NCBI GenBank assembly: GCA_003344405.1
Contig: NOWV01000036.1
Location: 62,001 to 126,000 of the forward strand
Source: Trichoplax sp. H2
Lineage: Eukaryota; Placozoa; Uniplacotomia; Trichoplacea
Length of the DNA: 64,000 bases
Direction of reading: 5' to 3'
Part shown: positions 19,508-31,795 of the stretch, piece after piece
How the letters are laid out: every line of letters starts with the position of its first letter
Position numbering within the stretch: position 1 is the first letter of the stretch
Made by a program: the position numbers and the translations under genes
Notes under the pieces: generated by a model
The model's input: only the letters and a program-made list of their open reading frames with translations
Databases searched by the model: none
What the model was told of the DNA's origin: nothing

Positions 19508-20375
19508 TACCATAATTCGCTCAAAATCTGATAATGCAATTTTAATATTATCGAGCCTAGGATAAAAAAACTGCTCTCTAACTGCTTCTTAACTAACTCA
19601 GTAGTATAGCATGTATAATTAAATCGAATCTATTTCTAGGCTACATATAACATCATTTTACCGTCTTCAATGTTAGGGAAAGTCGTGAGAAAATCGCTGA
19701 TAAGCAGCTCTGTAGCTGACTTATAACCTGCATTATATTCGTATTTATTTCCATCGCAATTTATCATGACTTAGCACTAACTATCTACAGCTAATCTCTT
19801 GCCATAATTCGCTAATAATCTGGTAATGCAATTTGAACATTATCGAGCCTAGTATAAAAAACTGCTCGCTAACTGCTCTTTAACTAACTCAGTAGTATAG
19901 CATGTATAATTAAATCGAATCTATTTCTAGGCTACATATAATATCATTTTACTGTCTTCAATATTAGGAAAAGTCATGAGAAAATCGCTGACAAGCAGCT
20001 CCATAGCTGACTTATAACCTGCATTATATTCGTATTCATTTCCATCGCAATTTATCATGACTAAGCGCTAGCTATCTACAGCTAATCTCTTGCCATAATT
20101 CGCTAATAATCTGGTAATGCAATTTGAACATTATCGAACCTAGTATAAAAAAACTGCTCGCTGACTGCTCCTTAATTAACTCAGTATAATTAAATCGAAT
20201 CTATTTCTAGGCTACATATAACATCATTTTACCGTCTTCAATATTAGGGAAAGTCATGAGAAAATTGCTGACAAGCAGCTCTATAGCTGACTTATAACCT
20301 GCTTTATATTCGTATTCATTTCCATCGCAATTTATCATGGCTTAGCGTTAGCTATCTACAGCTAATCTCGTAACA
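19508..20375. repeat. Tandem repeat array, unit about 290 bp, three copies
   Basis: Copies begin near 19508, 19801 and 20091, each with a phrase like CCATAATTCGCT and each containing TTTCTAGGCTACATATAA and CTGACTTATAACCTGC. Copies differ by scattered substitutions and small deletions. No coding frame is shared by the copies. Confidence 0.85.
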
Positions 20376-20882
20376 CTACTGAAAAGATTTAGGAGAAAAT
20401 TGCTCAATAAAGTCTCCTAAGTTGGAATTATTGACGAATTCGTTAAGACCGTAGACCATCTTGGAAATGATATTTCGGCCATATTCATATTAAAGATAGG
20501 AATGGTACTAGAAAAGAGTTGATAAATGCAATATATCATATGGATCACAAAAATGGAATTGTATTCCATAGAGTTAGCAGCTCTATCAGCGATGAATGAT
20601 ACACAAAGGTATACTTTATATGGAACTGACCTTGCAGTGTTTGTCGTCTACTGTTTGTTTACGACAGTATCCAGCAGAGGACAAGATGGATGGAAGAGGT
20701 TAGGAAAGAGCTTCAGATTTTAGCTTTGGATGACGAATAATTCTACAGATGAACAGATAATGACGAGCCGAAGGCATCAACAATTGTATCTTCAACAGAT
20801 CTGCCAATCTCCACGGAATTTCCCCGCTTTACTGGAGCTAATACCGACGCTAACTCCGGCGGATTTGCATTGTATCCTAGCT
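20376..20882. other. Spacer between two tandem arrays
   Basis: Unique-looking DNA. It contains a 65-codon open frame (20526-20723) without a recognisable motif, which I do not call as a gene. Confidence 0.4.
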
Positions 20883-21700
20883 GTGCTATCAAATCAAAAC
20901 TTGCTGTAGTCGATCTTACATCGACTATTTTTGTAGATTAATGGTAAATTAAATGACTCACTATCGCTCATTGGATAGAATTGTATAATAGAGCATGTCG
21001 AAGGTCTTAATATGTCGAAAAAATCGTTTCATCATGATATCATTGCTGAGAATTTACTCTTAGGTCCTATCGAATCAAACTTGCTATGCGAGCTCGTATT
21101 TAATCTTGCATGGATTAGTTATTTTCGTATATTAATGCAGTAGTCGATCTTATATCCACTATTTTCGTAGATTAATGGTAAATTAAATGACTTGCTATCG
21201 CTCATGCCACAGAATCGTGTAATAGAGTATGTCGAAGAAATCGTTCCATCATGACGACATTGCTGAGAACTTACTCTTAGGTCCTATCAAATCAATCTTG
21301 CTATGCGAGCTCGTGTTAAATCTTGCATGGATTAATTATTTTCGTATGTTAATGCTGTAGTCGATCTTACATCGACTATTTTCGTAGATTAATGGTAAAT
21401 TAAATGACTTGCTATCGCTCATTGGATAGAATTGCGTAATAGAGCATATCTCAGGTCTTAATACATCGAAGACATCGTTTCATCATGACGACATTGCTGA
21501 GAACTTACTCTTAGGTCCTATCAAATCCAACTTGCTATGCGAGCTCGTATTTGATCTTGCATGGATTAATTATTTTCGTATATTAAAGATAAAATTAATT
21601 TGCTTATAATTGTAATCGCTCATTGGATTGAATAGTTCAATAGAGCATGTCTTAAATCGTAATACATCGAAGAAATTGTTTCATTCAGTAGATGGACTGA
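20883..21700. repeat. Tandem repeat array, unit about 217-234 bp, three to four copies
   Basis: The phrase TAGTCGATCTTA recurs at about 20907, 21141 and 21358, with TTACTCTTAGGTCCTATC and GCTATGCGAGCTCGT in each unit; a degenerate last copy follows to about 21700. Non-coding. Confidence 0.85.
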
Positions 21701-22022
21701 TAGGTTAATGTCCATGTTGACTCTTGACAGCATCATCAGAATGTTATTCAAAGTTGATATTTAGGTTCTATCAAATTTGTTATCTTCAGTATTGCATCTA
21801 TTCATTTCGTAGGTTAACCATAGATTAAATTGCCTACTATCACCAATTTCATTGATTCAAATCGTAACTGATCAAAAGGGTCTAAAGTGCTATAGATTGA
21901 TAGATTATTGTCAATACTGATGATGATGTGAAATTGAAGATTATCCACTTAGATGATAATACCAATCTCAGAATCGACAGTCTTGAGCTCATTGCAGAAT
22001 AGGGTGTGATTAAAATTTTCAG

Positions 22023-25000
22023 ATATGATCATTTATCCTTAACCTGTAGCACTATAGATGTTACAGAGTGCATTTTAGCTAGTGCTAGCAAACATAATGA
22101 TGAACCACCGCAACATGTCCTTCATCTTCTCTTTTCGCACGGTGAAGGAAGCTGCACTCAGGTCTTGGCTGTTGTTGATCAATGTGCTCTCCGTGCTAGG
22201 CAATGGCAGGTATCTTAATTAGATGTTTCTATGTAACTTAAAACGAATTTATTGCTTACATTCTATTCTTACCATCTAATAGGAACTGATTTATAATGTG
22301 AATAAATTATAATATTCTCTTTTATATATCGGTTTAGTCCAATAGCTTTAACGAAAGTATTCTTTAGCTTATAGTAAATTCTATATCCTGCAAGAGGATA
22401 CAAATAAAGTTTTCTAGTTGTTGTAACTCAATTGAATCATTTCAATTTTTAGGAATGCAAAACGTGCAATTGCTTGCTTAAACTATTGGTTAAATCGTTA
22501 GATAAAAAGCAAGAATGTCAAATTATAAATCAAATGTCATTTTCCACTTTAATGCGTTATTTTAATATCGGTTATGCAAGCGCAGGTAAATCTACATATG
22601 TCATAACATGATTTGCAACACTTATCTTTATATATTGCCATATCAATGTTTACTTTTAATACAACTTCAACACTGAAATTTAGATACAAGTGAATGGAAG
22701 GAATTTTATCGTTGCTTGACATCGAAAAAGTTATATTGCCTGTTCATGCAATTGAGCTCAAGCCATGAATGCCAATTCTGCGCTGACTTTAGAAATCAAT
22801 TTCCTAATGGTTTAGTTGAGCAAGCTTTAATTAACATTATGTATCAATATCCTAGCGTTGTTAATATTACGAGTGATCCATGGTGGTTACTATTAACCAA
22901 CGAGGAATCAAGCAATACTGGTGTTTCAGGTTGGATAGCAATGAGATGCACTTATATTATCGTTTAATTAGCATCATTAAAGCTTATGCAATCATTTAGA
23001 ATTGCGTTCTTACTACGTGTATGTAGAATTTACTTTTCCTGATGAAGATGGAACTTTGCTATTGTTTCTTCTTGACAACTGTAAAGAAGAACATATACGT
23101 TTAGAGGTATATTAACCCTTTTACATGAAAAATTGATAGTCTGATACTGTAAATATGGTACTAGTTAGTGCTAGATTACAGATACGCGTATGTTAATGAC
23201 AAAGACTTCCTACATTTATCGTTAATAGGTTATAAAAATTATTCTAGCGACATCCAATCGTCAGATTCGAGAGGTGCAACCTAGTATGTGTGACAAGAAC
23301 CAAAAATTGTGGATAATATTAAGATACATATTAAATGATCAAAACTCTTCATTGTGGTACCATTTCTGCGAAAGTTTTACTAAAGTTTGTGAGCAATATG
23401 ACGAGGTAAACGGTAGTTGGAAATGTAATGGTTATTTCCAAATGGTCGATATTTATTTACATGAAATACAGTTAAGCAAGCATGACTGCTCGCTAAATAA
23501 CTTAAATGTAAAGAACATAATGAGATTGAAACGAAAATTACTGTCAGAGCTATATAAAAACTATTTTAATAACAAAGTAATCAATTACAACAGTGACGTT
23601 ACCTCTCTCTTATTGGAATTACTTGAACATAATAAAGATACTTATTTATCAATTAATTTCATTCAATTTTGGGAAACTTTGGCTACCAATGACCATAATT
23701 ATAGATTAATTTTACAAACTATTATACCGAAGCTGTTGTCCGAAGAATTACGAAATGTTGGCGGCAATTATCAGCCACCTAAAAAAGTAATAAGTCTTAA
23801 AATGTCAAGAAAACGAAATTCTAATGCAGCAAGTGCTAACGAGAGTGGATGCACTAAAGATCAATATTGTACTAGCATTGTTCAGGCGATCATGAATCAC
23901 GACAAGCTATGGTCCATAATTTATCGAGATGCGTTAAAGAAAGGAAATTATGAGATGTTGACTGATATTGCAACGTCAAAATCAGAAGTTATTTTACTTG
24001 TCACGGCAATGGCTAGATTATCTCTGGCTCAATATCATCAGTACCTCGATATTCAGAGTAGAACATGTTATTACTGGAAGTTTAAAAGCCAACAGAATAT
24101 TGTAACATTTATTGACGATAATCTAATCTTATGCCGTCGCTTTTTAAGGTAATTATTCGCGATAAATTTGTAGACAAAAATTATAAGCTCTGTTTTACCA
24201 CAGTCATTTATATGGGTTTATTCTAAAATGTCTACCTGCTTTTATTGCTTATATATACTATAGATATGTCTCGGAAAGTTCAGAATTTTATTCTTCCTTC
24301 GCTTTGGTCTGTTTACTATTAATTAACGAGAAAGCAAATTTATTCTTTCATTACCTAGATAATGAATTAATACGGAGTAACTACAGTAAGATGGAAATAA
24401 CTTCTTCAAATTTACTATTACTTCATGCTTGGCTAATTCAATCTCGTAGTCAAATTATTCGCATAGATTCTACTGGACATCATTTACATTTTATTAAATG
24501 TGGTTCTGCTCATTGTAGGAAGGATATCGCCGAAAATTTATGTAATTTGTTGTTACGTTGTATTAATACTTTTTCATTATGTAGTTATATTGGCTTGATA
24601 GCTACTTTAGACAGCCAACACAACGATTTGATGTCTTATATAATCATAAATGTTGAACCGTTAACAGAAGATTCCACTGGCTTAGACAACTCATTCATAA
24701 ATTATTTTCCTAGTTTGAGTTGTGATCAGTCAAATATAAAATACATCGATCGATTGAGATGTACAGAAGAAGACAAAGTCAAGTCAGAACCTTATTCTTT
24801 TGCTATCGTAAGGTCATGTTATTTGGCCTTAAATAACCTTACCCAAGAAATAATGCAAAGAGATCATCTCACGGAATCTGCTGACTCTAACCGACTAGCT
24901 TCAGATTCCTTTCAAATCGTAGATCAATGTCTTATCGTAAGCTGGAAAATTACTGCCAAATTTTGTGCAAAGTTTACTACTTGCGTTGAAATGGAACAAA

Positions 25001-26774
25001 ATCAGATTCCTGAGAAAATCGCTACTAATCTTAAAATGTTAATTCTATCAATCCTTCTCGAATTTTTAACTCTGGATGGTCTGTCGTGTAAAAAGTTTAA
25101 AAAATTATGTAAAAATGTCATTATTCAGGAGAGTAGCTCCTTGCAGGACTCAAGTCATGAAATAAGCTCAATATCAAAGTCTTTATTGGTTATTGCAAAT
25201 TTTGTAACAAAGCGGTTTTTCAAAGATAGGCCAGGTGGAGGATTTTACTATTGAGCTAGATATAGGTAAGCTCTGTTTTACTACACAGGACGTAAAATTA
25301 CAATTTCCATTACGTATAGGAAACCTACTGCATTTCTGTGATGGGCCAAAGTTGTGGAAATTGATTTACAACCTATTAAGTATCTACATAGCAGCTGCAG
25401 ATGAAAATAAATTGACCATGTTCCTTCATGCAGTGGCAAATGCGATCACTGGTAATTTTAATTCCTTTCTAATTAAAGTCAGCAGTGGCTATTGATATTT
25501 TAATAAATATATTATTATACAAATTAACTGGTAACTTTAATATTGTATCGTTAAGATGATGATTGCCTATCCAAACTGGCCAGTAGTGCTGGAGGTAATG
25601 CATTAGTCTTCAATGACATTCGTCAATTTACGAAAACACTGTGCGAAATGGTAACGTCAAATTATAAATCTAATGTTGTAAATGGAGGTCTACATATTGT
25701 AAGTAAGGGCTAAAGCTGTGCTTTTTATCTGCATATTTCTGATATATTTTTGGATATTGCTTCAATGGCTTCGTTAACCACTCTCTTGTAGATTGGATCA
25801 ATCTGTAAAAATATGCATGGATTAGAAATTCTTCTCCAACGGGAAAACTTTTCGGCTCTACTATCCCTTTTCACGGATTCCAAAGTTAAAACCTGCTCTA
25901 ATGCGACTTTAGCAGTCCAGCTTGTTATTGAAATGGTTAGTTAAATGATTGTATTATCTGTAATGTAGAATAAATATTACATCGGTCCCTTAAAACTATT
26001 GCAAAAATCAACGTATCGCATCTTACAATGAACGTTATTTCATTTAGGCTTGCAATAGTGAGAAGCATGTAGAAATTGTTCTCGCGCTATGCCGTAATCT
26101 TGACATTATTGACTGTGTGGTCACTAATGGGCTTAACGTGTTTAGAAGTAAGATTTATCGTCAAAAATAAATTGTATATTTTTTGCCGGCAGAACATGAT
26201 TTAATTGCTAAATTTCATATTAGCATCCAAGTTTTCCGCCTCCAACGAGGAAATGTGCCTAGCAATGGAAAATGCTATTCAGATACTAAGTGATATCATC
26301 CGCGCATCGCATGTTACAAATCCCCTATCAAGTCATTCAACTATGGTTACCGAAACTATTATCGCAATTTGTTCATCAAATCTTACCTCTGTATTAGAAT
26401 TAATGAAATCAAGCGATTTTATATCTGATCTTGTTTTCGTCTTCTCCTCGTGTATTAAATTTCCCAATAATATTCGCTTGTTGAGTAATAATCCAAATCT
26501 CCACAAGTTTATTGTTACCTTAATTACAGTACCATTAGCGGTTCTCGTCGAAATTGATCAACTACCATTTATGATTATAAATTGTATTATGCTGATTGCT
26601 GAAGATAGGCAGGCATGCTCTAAATTGAATACAGTTGATATTGCTCGCCACTTGGGCTGCTTTGAGCAGCGATTACTCGGCGAACTGCGTCGACATCAGC
26701 GATTGCAAGGTAATATTTCTCATCTCCAAGTCCGTCTCAAACTCCTGCGTCAAAAAATCAACGCCACAACCTGA
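22023..26774 (+). CDS. Large alpha-helical protein, possibly MEI1-like (5' end not found)
   Basis: Exons: 22023-22209, 22453-22585, 22684-22929, 23000-23106, 23229-24148, 24264-25451, 25556-25698, 25792-25935, 26048-26147, 26224-26774; about 1,240 aa. The first exon has no ATG, so at least one 5' exon is missing. Phases agree throughout except at about 25229-25235, where the frame must skip one base. The protein is Leu/Ile-rich, with predicted helical repeats (armadillo/HEAT-like appearance), Cys pairs near the start (ECKTCNC) and a basic C-terminal helix. I do not recognise it firmly. Length, layout and proximity to a synaptogyrin (human SYNGR1 and MEI1 are both on 22q13, from memory) make meiosis inhibitor protein 1, needed for meiotic double-strand-break formation, the best candidate. 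Other HEAT-like proteins remain possible. Confidence 0.6.
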
Positions 26775-28012
26775 ATAATACAGCTCTTTGCTCTGTATTG
26801 GATAAATACGAATGCAAGTAGCCAACATGGTATCTAGAATTAAGTTAAGCTATATTTCGACTTGCGCCATATTTATATTCTAGGCATTGATTAAATCTAA
26901 AAATTTGATAGCCTTACGACATATTGCTATTTGCAAAACTTATATTCTTACAACAATGATGCATAAAATGCAAGCCACAATTTCCAGTTCTTAACTTAGT
27001 ATTAAGATTCATATATTTCGCTTTATTTCTTTCCATAGTCAGAGCTGAAAGTTCTTTGTAACGAAATACCTACATTTAAAATAAATTTATAAATATGAAC
27101 TAACATAAAGTCCTTGACAACGCAACTTGAATTATTTTTCTATAGACTAATAAACCCATCTTTTCATTCTTTCAATAATTTTGTATTCATGCGGATACTT
27201 GGATTTCCGCAGTAATTATTATGTTTTGATATGTTAATGGTACTGTACCGATATACCATAATTATCCCTGTAGGTTTGTAAAATTGGATTTCTAATTGTT
27301 TAGCTCCATAAAGATGAATTTAAGGAGTGAATTCATAGTAATACATAGTAGCATCCTGCTAAGGATAAAATTTAATCGAAGTGAAGAGTTTACGAAAAAA
27401 AGTACAATTGGACTACAGGTGATTGCTTAAGAGTACGTAGTGATATACGATATAAAACTATGGACTGCAAAGCACTTTCCTACGCAGCCATACCATACAT
27501 GAGTTATCATAGTTTATTTTATCATAGGTATTTATTGATGTTATAGCATGCATATACAAAAATATATGAAAAGGGCAGACGCATTAAATCTCCTTTCGTT
27601 GTACAATTAAAAATTTATGCGAATTTTAGATTACATGGAATACCATACAACGATTCATAGATATTTAGATATTCTTTAGTTTACATGCGTAAACGATTTA
27701 AAATTAATTTTTATGCATTACAGTAGTGACTATCCTTTCATACCAAGTAAACGCTATGACGAATTGTAGCATTTTTTTTTTACATTTGAAATAAAATAAA
27801 CCGACGTTACTATTGCCGAGCTATACAACATCGTTATTGCTGTGTCAATAAATGCACTTCGTACATTACACGATTGATAAAACATTATCAAGTCAAAATT
27901 TCCATACATTTCAATAAATAAATGGAAACAAGCTTATAAATAGATCAATTTTCTTTGTGTATTAGTATTGATTTATTGAGATCATTTTTCACTTTTGTTG
28001 AATAATTACGAC
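26775..28012. other. Intergenic between convergent genes
   Basis: AT-rich DNA holding the 3' UTRs of the MEI1-like gene and, on the minus strand, of the USP16/45 gene (TTTATT at 27972-27977, 36 bp past its stop). I see no other gene. Confidence 0.6.
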
Positions 28013-31000
28013 TTAGCCTTTAACAAATAAACGTTTATAGAATAGAATATAAGCTTGAGCTTTTAAGACCTGATTTTCAGAAGCTTTCGATACATGTAGA
28101 TCGCTAACGTGGTACCAAGCACCTGGTTGACAACGAAGATCGGATTGCTTGAAAGTCATGCTGCATTCTTTTAACTTTTGTAATACATCATGTAGTGCAG
28201 ATTCCTTTAAATCATCTTGCTCTATGGATTCTGTAACTTCTGACATCAGATCTGATTGGCTTGTTCTAGCCTTAACATAAGCAGAATAATGGCCGCCGCC
28301 TAGTCGACCGATATGCACGACAACACCGAATAATTCGTATAATCCAGTAGAATTACTGCCACCTCGAACCTAGATAATTCATAATTAGGGTTAAGTTACA
28401 TAATACCATGATAACTTGATGAAAGTGCAACTGTGGGTGAAGATAGATCAAGACATACCTTGCAATCATCGGTGCAAAAAGGCAACATGTCTAACTGTAA
28501 CGGGAATGTAATGTGTTTTGCTAACTTTCTAAACGATGCTCCAACATGCTCAAAACGCTTCAGGTTTAGAACTACTACTTTAGGCAATTCGCAAATAAGC
28601 ATTTGGGCTGTTGATACCGTATACACTGGTGCAAATTTCTTATCCTCATCTAAACGATACAATCGTGTTATAAATAATATTTGTTACATTAGTATTATAC
28701 ACTGTCAGAATAAAAATACGATAATTTAACCTATTAAAATGCTCTAAATTTTACTGACTGTGGACTTCTTGCTTAAACACATCGAGGAAAGGCTCATCTT
28801 GTGCTTCTTTGGTGCTGCTTTTACCAGTCGACTTATCTTCTATTGGTTTTCCTTGCTTTCTTGTACAAAACTTGCAATGATATTTGTTTTCGCCAGTCAT
28901 TAATTCAACGCAGCAAAATCGATCCAAGCATTTGTAGATTGTATATTGATCATGGACTTCTGTAAGTTTCGATAATCGGTCAGGACAGATGTAACGATTA
29001 TGATCAATATGATCCGAAGATTCCTTGCCACTATCACTATCCTGACACAGACTATCCGTTTCAATGTTGTCTTGGCTGGCGTCTAAGGAAGTTTCCAGAT
29101 TGTCTCGGCTTTTATCCAAGGAAATATCATCACTAGTTTTGTCCTCGTTATCGCTTTCCTGATCGTTATCAATTTCTTCGGTCATCATGTTAGTAGGAGT
29201 ACTATTTCCGATGTTTTCTACAGTCATAATAACACTACCGCTAGCATGTATTGATTCTAATTCAGAATCCTTTGAACGGCAATCATTAGCAATGTTGAAT
29301 TCGTTCTCAACTTGAATTCTATCATCGATTTCGATCTTGACATCACCAATGGAATTAATGTCGTCATCGGTATGGCTTTTTTCCTGCTTTGCATTACTAT
29401 GTGTCCTCTTATGAATGACAACAGTATCCTTAAATTCTGTACAAATTTCTTCATCAATAATGACGTCGTCGTTATCACCATCATTCTTGACATTATCTTC
29501 ATTATTGCCATCCGCAGTGTTAACATTGTCTTTATTTTCAACACCTGCTGGATTAACATTTTCATAGGAATTTACAATCTCTTTCGTGTCTGGTGTTTCA
29601 TTTTGATATAGAGTTTTTTTCTTATTTTTTTTGCCCTTATGATTTTTCCTCTTCATCTAATTCATGAGGGAAACCAAAGCATAACATTTGAATGTCAATA
29701 TTATTCACTTGGGAGTCAGTCGCGCTAGGTTTTAATTTTGAATCAGTTACCTTACGTTCCTTCTTTCTTTGATAATTACTTTTCTTTAATTGACTCTGAT
29801 TTTCAACGCCATACTTTTCTTCAACACTAACTTCTTTTTTCTTTTCAGCTTTAACTGGACTCTTTGCAGTATACTTCCGTGGCGGCTATCATTGTAATAT
29901 GAAGCAAGCATGATGTATTGCCCCAATTTAGTACTACAGACACCAACAGTTATAAGGATATTATGTACTTCTATGCTACTGTATGTAGGACGACTAGTCC
30001 TTGTATTAGGCAATGCATTTTCTAATTACGATGAAGATTAAAAAGCCACCAAAAACTACTAGCAATTATCACCTTATACTCCGCTATTGGCAATGATAAA
30101 TCTAGGAAGGTATCGAAGCGCTGTGAAGTCTATATTTAGAAGAAATAGCAACGTGTTGAAAGCGTTCTTTGAAGTTAAGCATGGAGAAGGCCTGATTAAA
30201 TGATGGTCTCCGAGAAATTACTAACCTGATGACATTCTTGACAAGTGATGGTATTAACAACTTTTCCTCCAAAAATTCTATCTATAGTAGTATCTTGTAC
30301 GAATTCTAAACAAGATGTCGTGGATCGAAGTAAGAAGCAATAGTCCAAGAATAGGCAGCAGACATCTACAGCAAAGCAAGCAATCGTATTCAAGTTGTCG
30401 AATGAACTAAATACCTCGTATGCGTTTCTTGTCGTCATCGGTTAACAATATTTTAATATCATTCGCTAGTCGGGCCTTGAGAGTACGCACGACCATCTTT
30501 TTTAGTCGCTACATTGAGAGTAATATTAATTAATTAATGGCGTCAGTAAAGCCAATCAACGAAGAAGAATTGAATGCCACTTGATCCTTTCTACTACTTG
30601 GACAACAACGTACCTTCACTTCTTCGTCTCGTACTCCATCTAACAGGTAATGCATTACTTCTTGGCTATCTTGTTGCTGATAACTTCGAAATTGTGGAGC
30701 CCTATTATTGCATAAGCAGAAGGTTCAAATCAACAATCGATGATTGATAGAAATAATGTGCAGCATCATCCTTGGTATATATTACAACAAGATGGAGATT
30801 AGCGCACGCAATGGCAATTTCTGCTTCGATTATGGAACTAGATGAAAAGATTATTGGACGGTAGATTCAAACCTTTTAATAATTTCGTTAAACAATAATT
30901 GTGGATTCGTATGACTGCCATTGCCGGCCATCGAGTTTAATAATGACTGCAAGGCATAAGTCATGGGGCCACTTGGAGTGATTGAATCCATCACAAAATC

Positions 31001-31795
31001 ATCCTATAAGTTGATCAAATGGGGGAAATAGATGTAAATGAAACGTGATGATAGAACTAGTATTGCCATTTCGATAACATCATGTATTGAATTGAATCAG
31101 ACATTGACTGTATCACTTTGATTGCTAATTGCTAATATGATTTCATCATTACCATTTCATCCAACTGGAGTTGATATTGAAATTCTTTGGTCATTAGTAC
31201 TTGCAAAGAATCATGGAGATGATAGGAGTGATGAAGGCACTACAGGAATAATATACAAAGAGCGTTTAGTATAGCCGACGATTATTTGGCAGATAATCAA
31301 ATTGATGCATGGATGAATCAGGTGGAATTGAGTGCGAGCATTAACTACTCGTTCATTCTGTTGTATACGATTACTGCATAGAGTTTTGTAATTATAATTA
31401 TATTGGAAGCCATTCTGTCTCTGTGAGCAGCTGATGTATTTTTCAACATGGTCAGTAAAAATATCAAATCGACTTCGATGAGAATACGATATACAGCATA
31501 TAAATAACTTACTTACAATAAGGTACAACAGTACAATTTAGATTCGATTTGGACGATTAGCGCTACAATATTGAAATAGCTGTTTTAATTTGACCGTGAT
31601 GATCTATTGCTTGATCGATGTACTTTTAATTACTGTACCGACAATATTGCCTACTACTAAAAGTACGTCTTGATTGAAGGACTAAATGAATCCTTTCCAC
31701 TCTGTGATACAGGCACAATTTAGAGTACAGTTGTATATTCTCATTACCTGTAATAACGCATTAAAGAAACATGTATTACCCAGATTGGATAAGCC
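28013..31795 (-). CDS. USP16/USP45-like ubiquitin-specific protease (N-terminus not found)
   Basis: Minus-strand exons in order: 31748-31795, 31153-31239, 30873-31003, 30614-30701, 30415-30508, 30226-30305, 30073-30129, 29751-29885, 28759-29656, 28459-28649, 28013-28369; 2166 nt, 721 aa, with every phase consistent. The Cys box is GLSNLGNTCFFNALLQ in the first exon listed; QQQDSQEVMHYLLDGVR, RIFGGKVVNTITCQECHQ and FLDLSLPI follow; then a Lys-rich segment and a long acidic Asp/Glu/Asn-rich insert; a zinc ribbon (CCVELM...CKFC); LKRFEHVGASFRKL; and the His box GGGHYSAYVKAR with QAYILFYKR near the end. The Lys-rich plus acidic insert within the catalytic domain is typical of USP16/45, which act on ubiquitinated histone H2A (USP16) and ERCC1 (USP45). 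The zf-UBP finger expected before the Cys box was not found in 31796-33100. Confidence 0.9.

Noticed and set aside
29257-29611. Open frames on both strands inside the acidic exon of USP16/45
   Set aside because: Antisense and shifted shadows of the acidic coding sequence.
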